A DNA stretch of 64,000 nucleotides from GCA-2725625 sp964574215 (GTDB lineage Bacteria > Pseudomonadota > Alphaproteobacteria > Rhodospirillales > UBA2165). How positions within the stretch are numbered: position 1 is the first letter of the stretch; each line of letters begins with the position of its first letter. Positions 27,253 through 36,866 of this stretch are shown here, piece after piece. The DNA lies in the NCBI GenBank assembly GCA_964574215.1, contig CAZNLR010000027.1:3261-67260 (forward strand), written 5' to 3'. The notes beneath the pieces were generated by a model, which saw nothing but the letters and a program-made list of their open reading frames with translations, was not told the origin of the DNA and searched no databases. Made by a program: the position numbers and the translations under genes.

Positions 27253-28122
27253 CTAGCCGCCTAAATATTCGACACTGATCAGTGCCGCGACGGCGGCCAG
27301 GGATATGGGTAGAATTGAAAAAACGGCAATCGTCAGCGGAATCGCGGCCTGCCGCTTTAAAATGGCGGGGAGCGGGATCCGGTCAACCGCCGTATCGGCG
27401 AAAAAGACAAACCCGACCAGAATTAAAGATGGCGAAAAAGCGGCGCTTTGTTCCAGCATGCGCACCGCCATAATCAGCAAGGCGCCGCCACCGGCGAGTA
27501 GCAGGCTGAAACCGAAAATGAAACGCGATCTGGGCCAATTCCAGACAAAGAATCCCAGGACGGATGCCGCCAAACCGAGGGCGATATCGTTGTCGGCGGG
27601 CAGACCGGCGATGGCCGAGACACCGGCAATTCCAATGGCCGCCATAACCATCATGGCAGTCGCCGAAGACATGCCGATGCGATTCCGGGCGCCCACTTTC
27701 AAAAGACGGAAGGCTAAAATTCCCCATCCCAACAGCAGAAATACCGCCCACAAATCCAACCCGGCACGCAGCCAGGCGATCAGCGCGGTCCCGGCGATAA
27801 TCACAATGATCGTTTCCCACAGCCGGAAGTTAAGATTTTGGATGGGAAGGAAAAAATCGAGACACACGCCTAACACCAGCATAGCAGCGGTAATGCTGAT
27901 GATTGAGCCACTGCCCGGGACCGGTGGAAAGACCGGGGTCCCAAGAACCACAGCACAAACCCAGGCAAAAGCAATACCCACAGAGGCGCCCGGTAGGGAC
28001 CGGCTTGGATCGAATCCGGTACCGCCTTTGGCGGTCAGTTTTATCAGTCCGGTTAGAACGGCGACGCCCAGAAAAGGCGCCAGATACAATCCGAACCAGG
28101 GTTCTTTAAAGATTTCCGTCAT
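27253..28122 (-). CDS. Polytopic inner-membrane protein, function unknown
   Basis: 289 residues with about eight to nine hydrophobic segments and short loops (GLYLAPFLGVAVLTGLIKL; GIAFAWVCAVVLG; IIVIIAGTALIAWL; GLAASVLGFFVWNW; FGFSLLLAGGGALLIMAV). I recognise no transporter or enzyme motif. It ends 112 bases upstream of the LysM protein gene on the same strand, so the two may share a transcript. The strong hydrophobicity and clean start support a real gene. Confidence 0.75.
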   Translation of the reverse strand: MTEIFKEPWFGLYLAPFLGVAVLTGLIKLTAKGGTGFDPSRSLPGASVGIAFAWVCAVVLGTPVFPPVPGSGSIISITAAMLVLGVCLDFFLPIQNLNFRLWETIIVIIAGTALIAWLRAGLDLWAVFLLLGWGILAFRLLKVGARNRIGMSSATAMMVMAAIGIAGVSAIAGLPADNDIALGLAASVLGFFVWNWPRSRFIFGFSLLLAGGGALLIMAVRMLEQSAAFSPSLILVGFVFFADTAVDRIPLPAILKRQAAIPLTIAVFSILPISLAAVAALISVEYLGG

Positions 28123-28333
28123 GATCCAGTCAGAACAGCTGTAAGGCGATTAAAAAGGCCTAGCCCGATTCGCGGATGTTTTCAATTGATAGGCTGGGCT
28201 ATTTCCCAGTCCGTTTTTTTTCGCCGGTGAAATAAACGCTGGACGTAATATATTTAACCGCTTCACTGGGACAAACAAATTAAATCCGTATAAGGTGCCC
28301 CTCGGTAAAAATTGGGTTAAGGAAAATCACAAC

Positions 28334-28918
28334 ATGAAAGATACAAAGGCGATCGCCGTGTTCTGTGGCTCCAAAGCGGGGGAATCTCCGTCCTACGAAG
28401 CGGCGGCGCGGGAACTGGGCCGTGCTATGGCGGAGAAGGGGGTCCGGCTGGTCTTCGGCGGTGGACGCATCGGCATCATGGGGTTCGTCGCCGATGAAGT
28501 GATGTCCGGCGGCGGAGAAGTCACCGGTGTTATCCCGCATTTTCTGCACGATCTGGAAGTCGGTCATGACGGCGTGACGGAACTGATCGCCGTCGAGTCC
28601 ATGCACGAGCGCAAGAACACCATGTTCATGCGCTCCGATGCCTTCGTCATCCTGCCGGGAGGACTCGGCACCCTTGATGAATGTCTGGAAATTATCACCT
28701 GGAAACAGCTTCATATTCACGCCAAGCCCATCGTCATCCTGGATGTCGACGGCTACTGGAAATCATTAATGGTTCTGGTAGAAGATGTTATTGCGGGCGG
28801 CTTCGCCCATCCCAAGGCCCGCGACCTGTTCACCGTCGTCACCTCGGTCGACGATATCTTCCAAGCCATCGCCACCGCCCCCGAACCCGACCGGGAGGTG
28901 CTGGAAAGTCATCTTTAG
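28334..28918 (+). CDS. LOG-family nucleotide 5'-monophosphate phosphoribohydrolase
   Basis: 194 residues from the ATG at 28334, preferred over the in-frame 28295 because AAGGAAAA lies about ten bases upstream. Family motifs are VFCGSKAG, LVFGGGRIGIMG and the signature PGGLGTLDE with its catalytic Glu. LOG proteins (TIGR00730) split nucleoside monophosphates, including cytokinin ribotides, into base and ribose 5-phosphate; in bacteria many act in purine or pyrimidine salvage. It is a stand-alone gene upstream of icd. Confidence 0.92.
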   Translation: MKDTKAIAVFCGSKAGESPSYEAAARELGRAMAEKGVRLVFGGGRIGIMGFVADEVMSGGGEVTGVIPHFLHDLEVGHDGVTELIAVESMHERKNTMFMRSDAFVILPGGLGTLDECLEIITWKQLHIHAKPIVILDVDGYWKSLMVLVEDVIAGGFAHPKARDLFTVVTSVDDIFQAIATAPEPDREVLESHL

Positions 28919-29109
28919 AAATACGTACCAATACCTAGCGATTTAACTGTAACGGACCTTGCTATTTCGGTTGTTGGCCCTTATGTTCCGGCCCGTCCGA
29001 GATTTAAACATCACCAGGGGCACACCCCGCCGGACTTTCAGTGAAGAACAGTCGGTTCTCTTATGACGCTTCCCCATGAAAATGGTCCCATGACACTGGA
29101 GTTCAATAA

Positions 29110-30324
29110 ATGAGCAAAATTAAGGTTGCCAATCCGATCGTCGAACTCGACGGCGACGAGATGACTCGCATCATCTGGCAGTTCATCAAGGACAAATTGA
29201 TCCTGCCGTACCTGGACGTGGATTTGAAATATTACGATTTGGGCGTCGAAAAACGCGACGAGACCAATGACCAGATTACCATCGATTCCGCCAACGCCAT
29301 CAAGGAATACGGTGTCGGCGTTAAATGCGCGACCATCACCCCCGATGAGGCGCGGGTCGAGGAATTCGATCTCAAGGAAATGTGGCGTTCGCCCAACGGC
29401 ACCATCCGGAACATCCTGGGCGGCACCATTTTCCGCCAGCCCATCATCTGTACAAACGTGCCGCGTCTGGTGCCGGGCTGGACCAAGCCCATCGTCATCG
29501 GCCGTCACGCCTTCGGCGATCAATACCGGGCCACGGACTTTCTGTTCCCGGGGCCGGGCAAGCTGACGGTGAAATTCATCCCTGATGATGGCGGCGAACC
29601 CATCGAACATGAAGTGTTCGAGGCGCCTTCCTCCGGCGTTTCCATGGCCATGTACAATCTGGACGATTCCATCCGCGGTTTCGCCCGGGCTTGCATGAAT
29701 TACGGCCTCGATCTGGGCTGGCCGGTGTATCTGTCGACCAAGAACACCATCCTCAAGCGTTATGACGGCCGCTTCATGGACCTGTTCCAGGAAGTTTACG
29801 AACAGGAGTTCAAGGACAAGTTCGAAGCCAAAGGCATTTCCTACGAGCACCGGTTGATCGACGATATGGTCGCCTGCGCCATGAAGTGGGAAGGCGGCTA
29901 TGTCTGGGCCTGCAAGAACTACGACGGCGATGTCCAATCCGACACGGTGGCTCAGGGCTTCGGCTCGTTGGGGCTGATGACGTCGGTGCTGATGACACCG
30001 GACGGCAAGACGGTGGAGGCCGAGGCCGCCCACGGCACGGTGACCCGCCACTACCGGCAGCACCAGGAAGGCAAGGAAACCTCGACCAATCCCATCGCGT
30101 CGATCTTCGCCTGGACCCGTGGGCTCTATTACCGGGGCACTTTCGACGAAACTCCCGATGTGGTGGAATTTGCCAGCAAATTGGAAGAAGTCTGCATCGA
30201 GACCGTCGAATCCGGCTTTATGACCAAGGATTTGGCGTTGCTCATCGGCCCCAATCAGCCCTGGCTGACCACCCAGCAGTTCCTCGACAAACTGGACGAG
30301 AACCTGCAGGCAAAAATGGGGTGA
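29110..30324 (+). CDS. icd: NADP-dependent isocitrate dehydrogenase
   Basis: Converts isocitrate to 2-oxoglutarate with reduction of NADP in the citric acid cycle. The 404-residue length and sequence (NPIVELDGDEMTRIIW, SPNGTIRNILGGTIFRQPI, GRHAFGDQYRATDF, KWEGGYVWACKNYDGDVQSD, EAAHGTVTRHY) mark the homodimeric type II enzyme shared by alphaproteobacteria and eukaryotes rather than the E. coli type. It is monocistronic, with GGAG upstream of the ATG. Confidence 0.97.
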   Translation: MSKIKVANPIVELDGDEMTRIIWQFIKDKLILPYLDVDLKYYDLGVEKRDETNDQITIDSANAIKEYGVGVKCATITPDEARVEEFDLKEMWRSPNGTIRNILGGTIFRQPIICTNVPRLVPGWTKPIVIGRHAFGDQYRATDFLFPGPGKLTVKFIPDDGGEPIEHEVFEAPSSGVSMAMYNLDDSIRGFARACMNYGLDLGWPVYLSTKNTILKRYDGRFMDLFQEVYEQEFKDKFEAKGISYEHRLIDDMVACAMKWEGGYVWACKNYDGDVQSDTVAQGFGSLGLMTSVLMTPDGKTVEAEAAHGTVTRHYRQHQEGKETSTNPIASIFAWTRGLYYRGTFDETPDVVEFASKLEEVCIETVESGFMTKDLALLIGPNQPWLTTQQFLDKLDENLQAKMG

Positions 30325-30376
30325 TTGATTAACCCGAGGCACTCAGATTGTGTGTCTCCATTTTACCTATTTGCAC

Positions 30377-30405
30377 TTGACTGAGGGGCTCTGGAGCCGT
30401 AAAAA
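30377..30405 (+). promoter_or_regulatory. Candidate sigma-70 promoter of rpmB
   Basis: TTGACT (30377-30382) and TAAAAA (30400-30405) are separated by 17 bases, in the 150-base gap between icd and rpmB. A small GC hairpin, CGGGCC (30420-30425) with GGCCCG (30434-30439) followed by TTT, falls in the predicted leader and could act as an attenuator. Confidence 0.5.
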
Positions 30406-30475
30406 GCCGCCTCTCGAAGCGGGCCGAAATGAAGGCCCGTTTGTAGTAAGTATTTAGATTTGAAGGATTAAGATC

Positions 30476-30766
30476 ATGGCGCGCCGTTGCGATGTCACCG
30501 GAAAGGACGTTCTAGCCGGCAATAATGTGAGCCACGCGCACAACAAGACGCGTCGGCGGTTTTTGCCCAACGTTCAGAAAATGACCCTGTTCTCCGATAC
30601 ACTGGGGAAAGTGAAACTCAAAGTTTCGGCCTCCGCGCTGCGCTCGATCGAGCATAAGGGCGGCCTCGATGCCTATCTTTTGGATACGGCCAACGCCAAA
30701 CTGGCCCCCGAAGCCCTCAAAATCAAAAACCGCATCAAAAAGGCCCAAGCCAAAAAAGCCGCTTAA
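30476..30766 (+). CDS. rpmB: Ribosomal protein bL28
   Basis: 50S subunit protein of 96 residues. The N terminus ARRCDVTGKDVLAGNNVSHA and the following NKTRRRFLPNVQ are characteristic, with a Lys-rich C terminus. AAGGA lies upstream of the ATG, and a candidate promoter and strong terminator flank it, so it is transcribed alone. Confidence 0.97.
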   Translation: MARRCDVTGKDVLAGNNVSHAHNKTRRRFLPNVQKMTLFSDTLGKVKLKVSASALRSIEHKGGLDAYLLDTANAKLAPEALKIKNRIKKAQAKKAA

Positions 30767-30768
30767 TC

Positions 30769-30832
30769 AAAAAAAGTGTACCAGGAATACTTTTCTAAAA
30801 TTTCCGGAAAGTATTCCTGGTACACTTTTTTT
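30769..30832 (+). terminator. rpmB terminator: perfect 25-bp inverted repeat
   Basis: Arms at 30769-30793 and 30808-30832 are perfect reverse complements around a 14-nt loop. The 3' arm ends in seven T and the 5' arm begins with seven A, so it could terminate in both directions. Each arm is itself an imperfect palindrome around GTACCAGG, the same build as the repeat after mutT at 60707-60763. Confidence 0.9.
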
Positions 30833-31057
30833 GTGTTGTAACACTCATTCACACCTCCGCCATCTTGCCGTCATCACCCCGATACACCCATCCCCTATAG
30901 TACCCTTGCTTGGCGGCAATACCGCCATCCATGTTGTCCTCCCAAGGCGGGTTTAAGAGCGGCACTCTCTCCCCCCGAAGCACCGCTCCCCGTCCCGGGA
31001 CACCGCAGGTTCCAATTCCCGCATGGGGCGGGAAACATTGACCCTAGGAGGTGCAGC

Positions 31058-31330
31058 ATGACCAAGTTCCTCGTTTCCGATGACAATAAAGACGGTTTCA
31101 GGTTGGAAGACATCCTGATGGCCATCCGCAAGGATATGCTTTTCCGCTGCGAAAAAGTGGTCGACGACCATCGGCCGGAAGCCCTTCATGTACTCGATAA
31201 CAATATGAAAATATTGGGTTTATTGAGCGACGCCATCAAATTGGCGAACAATTCCACGGAGACCCTCAACCGGTCGTTCGGACCCAGTAAGTCAGCCGAC
31301 GGCGGCGATCCGCGGATCGGAAAATATTAG
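31058..31330 (+). CDS. Small conserved-looking protein of unknown function
   Basis: 90 residues, soluble, with two likely helices (DILMAIRKDMLFRCEKVVDD and VLDNNMKILGLLSDAIKLA) and a disordered Gly/Asp tail. A strong ribosome site, AGGAGG, lies eight bases before the ATG, and coding-like composition supports translation. No motif is recognised. It stands alone between rpmB and the MFS gene. The preceding 225 bases hold a TTCCCGC/GCGGGAA hairpin (about 31015-31033) but no other clear signal. Confidence 0.65.
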   Translation: MTKFLVSDDNKDGFRLEDILMAIRKDMLFRCEKVVDDHRPEALHVLDNNMKILGLLSDAIKLANNSTETLNRSFGPSKSADGGDPRIGKY

Positions 31331-31505
31331 TTTTGTCCCTCAGGCGCCGGGCGGGTTCTCCGAACCGTTGGCTCACGGCGCATAAGCGCCGACGCGCACT
31401 TGCGCTTGCCATGCTGTGAACTGAATAAATCATTTCGCAGCATGGTAGTTAATAATCCCGGTCAAGAAGTTTGTGGCGTTGGCCGTCTCGGGATAGATTG
31501 CCGGC

Positions 31506-32663
31506 ATGGCCAATCACCTCCGTCTTTCCCTCTTTTACGCCGCCTTGTTCTGTCTGATGGGCGTTTTGCTGCCCTTTTGGCCGGTCTGGCTGAAGGCGCG
31601 GGGCATAAGTGCCGAGGATATCGGCCTGATCTTCGGTGCGGCCACATTTATCCGTGTCATCGCCAATCCGTTAATCGCCCAGGAGGCGGACCGGCGGGGA
31701 TCGCGCAAGCCGTTTATGATCGCGTTGTCGGTGGTGTCGTTTTTCATCTTCCTGATCTATTTCAAGCTCGAGACCTTTTGGCCGATTTTCTTCGTCACCC
31801 TGGCGTTTAACGCCTGTTGGGGCTCGTTGATGCCGTTGGCGGAGAGTTTGACGGTAATGAAGGCGAAATCGGACGGTTTTCAATACGGGCGGGTGCGGCT
31901 TTGGGGATCGCTGTCGTTTATCGTGTCGGCGGCCTTCGCCGGGTGGGTGCTGTCCAAGACCGGGCAGGAGATTATCATGCCCATGTCCGCAGTGGCCCTG
32001 GTATTAACAATACTGGTTGCCTTTTACCTGCCGAGAACACGGGCGCCCCGGGCCTCCCGGGAAACCATGGGCCGTTTTCCCGTGATGATTTTGTTGGCCA
32101 ACCGTCCCTTTCTTCTGGTGATGATCGCGGCGGCTTTGATCCAGTCCAGCCACGCCGTCTATTACGGCTTCGCCACCATCCATTGGCGGAGCGTCGGCTA
32201 TTCCGACACCGTGATCGGACTCTTGTGGGCCGAGGGCGTGATCGCTGAAATCGTGTTGTTCATCTATGGTGCCCGAATTCTCGGCAATTTGGGACCGGCA
32301 AAGCTCATCCTCTTGGCGGGTTTGGCAGGGATTATCCGCTGGTGCCTGACCGGCGCGAGCGACGACTTATCGGTATTGCTCATCGTTCAAACCCTGCACG
32401 CCTTTACTTTCGGCGCCACCCATTTGGGCGCGGTACATTACATCGGCGCCAATATTCCCGCCGAGTTGTCGGCAACCGCCCAGAGCCTCTATGCCGCTGT
32501 GGTCATGGGGCTGGCCATGGGAACTATGATGATTCTGGCGGGGCATCTATATGGAAATTTCGGCGCGGGCGCCTTTTATTGGGTTGCCATGTTGTCAGCC
32601 GCAGGAATCTGCGTCATTGCTACGCAAATGTATACAAATAATCAATTCGAAATTAAAAAATGA
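31506..32663 (+). CDS. MFS transporter, 3-phenylpropionate/HcaT-like
   Basis: 385 residues with about 12 membrane segments. The opening (LSLFYAALFCLMGVLLPFWPVWLKARGISAEDIGLIFGA) and NPLIAQEADRRGSRKPFM in the first cytoplasmic loop match the MFS_1-like 3-phenylpropionic acid transporter family, which also includes nucleoside and sugar permeases. The substrate cannot be told from sequence. It is monocistronic, and the next gene is convergent across an AT-rich 223-base gap. Confidence 0.88.
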   Translation: MANHLRLSLFYAALFCLMGVLLPFWPVWLKARGISAEDIGLIFGAATFIRVIANPLIAQEADRRGSRKPFMIALSVVSFFIFLIYFKLETFWPIFFVTLAFNACWGSLMPLAESLTVMKAKSDGFQYGRVRLWGSLSFIVSAAFAGWVLSKTGQEIIMPMSAVALVLTILVAFYLPRTRAPRASRETMGRFPVMILLANRPFLLVMIAAALIQSSHAVYYGFATIHWRSVGYSDTVIGLLWAEGVIAEIVLFIYGARILGNLGPAKLILLAGLAGIIRWCLTGASDDLSVLLIVQTLHAFTFGATHLGAVHYIGANIPAELSATAQSLYAAVVMGLAMGTMMILAGHLYGNFGAGAFYWVAMLSAAGICVIATQMYTNNQFEIKK

Positions 32664-32886
32664 TTATTAGTTAGCACTTGTTTTGATTTGTCAGCAATAA
32701 ATTTATAAATGTCAACAAAATGACAAAAGTAATAAAAACACTATAATAACAATAACTTATAGCATATTGAAAAAAGCTGATCATTTACAGGCAGGCATAG
32801 AGGTAAATTAAGTAATAAAATTGCGAAAAATTACTATTAAATGAAATAAAATTACAAAATAGTTGGGTGTCGTTCGCAGGAAGGGT

Positions 32887-34746
32887 TCAATGGACCATTA
32901 CGCCTTTGGGCCGGTTGGCTTTTTCGTCAAACAGCTCTGTCAGGTTCTGCATCATGGTGCCGCCCAATTCTTCGGCGTCATTGATGGTGACGGCCCGGCG
33001 GTAGTAACGGGTGACATCGTGGCCGATACCGATGGCGGTTACTTCGATGGGAGTGCGGGTTTCGATAAACCGGATAACGTCCCGGAGATGGCGTTCCAGG
33101 TAATTACCCGGATTGACCGACAAGGTGGCGTCATCAACCGGCGCGCCGTCGGAAATCACCATCAGGATACGCCGCTGTTCGGGCCGGCCGATTAAGCGGT
33201 TATAGGCCCAAAGAAGCGCCTCGCCGTCGATATTCTCCTTCAACAGGCCTTCCCGCAGCATCAGGCCGAGGTTCTTGCGGGCCCGGCGCCAGGGTGCATC
33301 GGCGGATTTGTAGATAATGTGCCTAAGATCATTGAGGCGTCCCGGATTAGCCGGTTTGCCCTCGTTCACCCATCTTTCCCGGCATTGGCCGCCTTTCCAG
33401 GCCCGGGTGGTGAAGCCCAATACCTCTACCTTAACGGCGCAGCGTTCCAGGGTGCGGGAGATGATATCGGCGCACATGGCCGCCACGGAAATGGGCCGCC
33501 CCCGCATGGAGCCCGAATTATCGATCAGCAGCGTCACCACGGTGTCCCGGAAATGGGCTTCCTTTTCCACCTTATAGGAGAGGGGATGCAGAGGGTTGGT
33601 GACCACCCGCGACAGCCGGCCCGCATCGAGGATGCCTTCATCCAGATCGAATTCCCACCAGCGCTGTTGTTGCGCCATGAGGCGGCGTTGCAGCCGGTTG
33701 GCCAGGCGGGCGACGACGCCTTCCATATTGGTCAATTGTTGATCCAATTGCAGGCGCAGGCGGGTCAATTCCTCCGGTTCGCACAATTCCTCGGCGCCGA
33801 TGACCTCGTCCCATTCAAAGGAGAAGGCCCGGTAGGTATCCACATCGCCATCGGGAAAATCGGGCTGCATGGGCCGCCCTTGCAAAGAATCTGACGGATT
33901 ATCCTCGGAATCCTGGAGGTCCAGCATATCCTCCATATCCTCGGCGTCTTCGGAATCGTAGGTCTCGGTTTCCGTGTCCTCGGATTCCCCTTCCTCGGAT
34001 TCCGCGCCTTCCTCGTCCTCGGCGCCGTCCTCGTGATCCATATCCTGCTCTTCATCCTGATCCTCGGAGGGACTGTTTTCCTCGCTCTCGCCTTCGCCTT
34101 CGGAATCGGCGGGCATGTCCAGATCCTCCAGAATATGACGGATGGACTCGCCGAATGCTTCCTGGTCGTGGAGACAGCTTTTCAATTCACTGATCTTGTT
34201 GCCGGCCTTGTCTTCCAACCAGGGGCGCCAAAATTCCATAAGGGGCGCGGCCGACGGGGGCAGGGGCTGTCCCGTTAGTTTTTCACGTAGCAGCAACCCC
34301 ACGGCATCGGCGATTTGGGACTGTTCCCGCTGCATGGCCAGGTGATAGCCTTTCTGGCGGCAACGGTCTTCGTGGAAGCCGTCCAGATTTTCCGCGACGC
34401 CGGCCATAAAACGGCTGCCCAGCGCCTCCACCCGTGCCTGTTCGGCGGCGTCGAACAATTCGGAACTGTTGGCGCTGCCGGGCCTTTGGCGATTGAAAAC
34501 CTTGGGATCGTGGTAGCGCAGCCTAAGGGCCGCCGCATCGGCTTCGCCGCGCAATATCTTTAATTCACCGGGATTGAATTTGCGGGTCGGGGTGGGCAGG
34601 CGGGCCTGGCTGCCTTCTTCGGTATGGCTGAGGCCATGGGCGCCCGGTGCAAAGGCGACCGATACGTCATCGCGCGCCGAAACGGCTTTAACCGTTGCTT
34701 CGGTCACCCGCTTGATCAGGTCTTGAGTATCCTGATCCGCTGACAT
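32887..34746 (-). CDS. cobT: Cobaltochelatase subunit CobT
   Basis: With CobS, forms the AAA+/VWA chaperone-like complex that helps CobN insert cobalt into hydrogenobyrinate diamide in aerobic B12 synthesis. The 619 residues have an N-terminal CobT domain, a very acidic low-complexity middle (about 215-290), and a C-terminal VWA domain with the MIDAS motif LLIDNSGSMRGR and a later SDGAPVDD. CobN is not in the window. The order J-domain gene, cobS, cobT is the usual alphaproteobacterial one. CobS ends 25 bases upstream. Confidence 0.95.
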   Translation of the reverse strand: MSADQDTQDLIKRVTEATVKAVSARDDVSVAFAPGAHGLSHTEEGSQARLPTPTRKFNPGELKILRGEADAAALRLRYHDPKVFNRQRPGSANSSELFDAAEQARVEALGSRFMAGVAENLDGFHEDRCRQKGYHLAMQREQSQIADAVGLLLREKLTGQPLPPSAAPLMEFWRPWLEDKAGNKISELKSCLHDQEAFGESIRHILEDLDMPADSEGEGESEENSPSEDQDEEQDMDHEDGAEDEEGAESEEGESEDTETETYDSEDAEDMEDMLDLQDSEDNPSDSLQGRPMQPDFPDGDVDTYRAFSFEWDEVIGAEELCEPEELTRLRLQLDQQLTNMEGVVARLANRLQRRLMAQQQRWWEFDLDEGILDAGRLSRVVTNPLHPLSYKVEKEAHFRDTVVTLLIDNSGSMRGRPISVAAMCADIISRTLERCAVKVEVLGFTTRAWKGGQCRERWVNEGKPANPGRLNDLRHIIYKSADAPWRRARKNLGLMLREGLLKENIDGEALLWAYNRLIGRPEQRRILMVISDGAPVDDATLSVNPGNYLERHLRDVIRFIETRTPIEVTAIGIGHDVTRYYRRAVTINDAEELGGTMMQNLTELFDEKANRPKGVMVH

Positions 34747-34771
34747 GGCTCTCTTCCTTTACGGTCCGGTG

Positions 34772-35779
34772 CTAGGCCAGGGTCACGTTGGCCGCCGATT
34801 CGGGCAGTTCCTCGCCGAAGCAGCGCTGGTAATATTCGGCAATGACCGGGCGTTCCAGTTCGTCGCATTTGTTGAGGAAGGTCAGCCGGAAGGCGAACCC
34901 GAGATCATTAAAAATCTGCGTGTTTTCTCCCCAGATGATGACCGTTCGGGGCGACATGACGGTTGAAATATCGCCATTGATGAAGCCCGACCGCGTCAGA
35001 TCCGCCAGTTCCACCATTTTGCGCACCGTATCCTGGCCATCCGGCGTGTTATAGGCCGGTACTTTGGAGAGCACAATTTCCTCTTCGGCGTCAGCCTCAA
35101 GGTAATTCAAGGTGGTGACGATATTCCAGCGGTCCATCTGGCCCTGGTTAATCTGCTGGGTGCCGTGATAGAGGCCCGTGGTGTCGCCCAGTCCCACCGT
35201 GTTGGCGGTGGAGAACAGACGGAAAAAGGGATGGGGGCGAATCACCTTGCTCTGGTCGAGCAGGGTCAGTTTGCCTTCGACCTCAAGGACGCGCTGGATC
35301 ACGAACATCACATCCGGCCGGCCGGCATCGTATTCGTCGAACACCAAGGCGGTGGGATTTTGCAGGCACCAGGGTAGGATGCCTTCCCTGAATTCGGTCA
35401 CTTGGCTGCCGTCCCGCACCACGATCGCATCTTTACCGACCAGATCGATCCGGCTGATATGACTGTCCAGGTTGACGCGGATACACGGCCAGTTCAAACG
35501 GGACGCCACTTGCTCGATGTGGGTCGATTTGCCAGTACCGTGATAGCCCTGGATCATCACCCGCCGGTTATGTGCGAAACCCGCCAGGATCGCCAACGTG
35601 GTATCGTGATCGAACCGATAAGCGTCGTCGTGCACGGGTACATATTCGTTGCCTTCGCTAAAGGCCGGGACCTCGAGATCACTGTCGATGCCGAAGGTTT
35701 GACGTACCGAAACCGTGATGTCCGGTTCGTTCAGCGGGAACTCACCCGCCTCATTAGAAGTGGTATCCATTTGACTCAT
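34772..35779 (-). CDS. cobS: Cobaltochelatase subunit CobS
   Basis: AAA+ ATPase partner of CobT. Walker A is YHGTGKSTHIEQVA, Walker B LVFDEYDAGRPDV, and the sensor region FRLFSTANTVGLGDTTGLYHGTQ is typical of MoxR/CobS types. The ATG at 35779 is preferred over an in-frame TTG one codon upstream, giving 335 residues. The conserved opening FPLNEPDITVSVRQTFGIDS is present. Confidence 0.96.
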   Translation of the reverse strand: MSQMDTTSNEAGEFPLNEPDITVSVRQTFGIDSDLEVPAFSEGNEYVPVHDDAYRFDHDTTLAILAGFAHNRRVMIQGYHGTGKSTHIEQVASRLNWPCIRVNLDSHISRIDLVGKDAIVVRDGSQVTEFREGILPWCLQNPTALVFDEYDAGRPDVMFVIQRVLEVEGKLTLLDQSKVIRPHPFFRLFSTANTVGLGDTTGLYHGTQQINQGQMDRWNIVTTLNYLEADAEEEIVLSKVPAYNTPDGQDTVRKMVELADLTRSGFINGDISTVMSPRTVIIWGENTQIFNDLGFAFRLTFLNKCDELERPVIAEYYQRCFGEELPESAANVTLA

Positions 35780-35816
35780 CAACTTATTTCCGATTGCTAA
35801 TTTAATAAACGAGCCA

Positions 35817-36440
35817 TCATGCGGATAAAAACGCGATGATCGTCCGATAAGCGTCGTTTATCAGTTTGAACCTTTCTTCCGCCTTTTTGTCGCCACCATT
35901 TGCATCCGGGTGGAAACGTTTAACCAATTCCTTATAACGCGTCTTCACCTCATCAACCGAGACCGGGTAATCGAGGTCCAGTAGCGCTAATGCTTTTCTT
36001 TCTGTCGCCGGCAAATTTCCATCTGGCGTGTATCCGTTGCCGATGTCTTCGCCAAAAAACCCGAACGGGTCGCTCATCCGTTCAAAACCGTTTCCGACAT
36101 CCGCAGGTCCCTGGCGATGGCCGCCCGCGCCATTTTCGGGCTTTTCGTTCAGGCTTCCTAGGGGCCAAGTGGGCCGGTTCCAGGTCGTATCCGACCGAAC
36201 CAATGCCTCGACTTGATCGTCGGACATGCCTTCATAATAGTTCCAAGACCGGTTGTAAATGCGAACATGGTCCAGGCAAAACCAATAAAAGTCGTTTATT
36301 CGTTGCCGCGATTTTGGCGCCCGATGTTCGCCCGTGCCCGGGCAATCCGGCCAATCGCATATTTTCTCCGCCGAATTGGCTTCGGAAATGGCCGGAGGAT
36401 CGGAATTTTTGCCGGCAAATTCGTCATACTGGCGTTTCAT
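35817..36440 (-). CDS. DnaJ-like J-domain protein upstream of cobS
   Basis: 207 residues from the ATG at 36440; an in-frame TTG at 36476 is possible. The J domain is at the C terminus: ALALLDLDYPVSVDEVKTRYKELVKRFHPDANGGDKKAEERFKLINDAY, with the diagnostic HPD. The N-terminal half contains CDWPDCPGTGEHRAPKSR and FYWFCLDHVRIYN, whose Cys residues may bind zinc. This protein is typically found next to cobST in alphaproteobacteria and probably recruits Hsp70, though its client is not established. Confidence 0.88.
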   Translation of the reverse strand: MKRQYDEFAGKNSDPPAISEANSAEKICDWPDCPGTGEHRAPKSRQRINDFYWFCLDHVRIYNRSWNYYEGMSDDQVEALVRSDTTWNRPTWPLGSLNEKPENGAGGHRQGPADVGNGFERMSDPFGFFGEDIGNGYTPDGNLPATERKALALLDLDYPVSVDEVKTRYKELVKRFHPDANGGDKKAEERFKLINDAYRTIIAFLSA

Positions 36441-36492
36441 ATCAATCAATATGTGATGCCGGGATTGTGACCGCAAGCGAATAAAATATTAA

Positions 36493-36508
36493 TTAGAATG
36501 ATTCCTAT
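36493..36508. promoter_or_regulatory. Candidate iron-control element between the J-domain gene and bolA
   Basis: TTAGAATGATTCCTAT closely resembles the alphaproteobacterial iron-control element TTTAGAA-N3-TTCTAAA bound by Irr. It lies in the divergent promoter region. BolA proteins partner monothiol glutaredoxins in iron handling, so iron control would make sense. The match is imperfect and no binding is shown. Confidence 0.35.
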
Positions 36509-36575
36509 TTCTTGACCTAGGACAAGGCGTAGGAGTCAATGATTTGATAGCTGTTGATCAAATGATCAAGAAGTT

Positions 36576-36866
36576 ATGGAGTTAATGTTGCCTGTCGTCG
36601 CAGACACGATTCAGTCTAAGCTTCAAGAGGCTCTTCAGCCGGATCATCTAGAAGTAGTGGATGAGTCGGCGCAGCATGCGGGGCATGCCGGCGCCCGGCC
36701 CCAGGGCGAGACCCATTTTAAAGTTAATGTAACGTCAAAAAGTTTCTCCGGTAAATCACGCGTCGACCGGCAGCGGTTGGTGTATTCGATATTGAAAGAA
36801 GAGCTGGACGGGCCGGTACACGCCCTCGCTCTCGTGACGTCGAGCCCCGATGACGGGGGAGATTGA
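36576..36866 (+). CDS. bolA: BolA-family protein
   Basis: 96 residues. The BolA fold is recognised from the N-terminal helix VADTIQSKLQEALQPDHLEVVDES, then HFKVNVTSKSFSGKSRVDRQRLVYSILKEEL. The family works with monothiol glutaredoxins in Fe-S cluster and iron signalling and has been linked to morphology and stress. A second ATG at 36585 is an alternative start. It is divergent from the J-domain/cobST operon. Confidence 0.92.
   Translation: MELMLPVVADTIQSKLQEALQPDHLEVVDESAQHAGHAGARPQGETHFKVNVTSKSFSGKSRVDRQRLVYSILKEELDGPVHALALVTSSPDDGGD

Noticed and set aside
29038..30342. Minus-strand open frame of 434 codons
   Set aside because: Antisense of icd, whose sequence is unmistakable.
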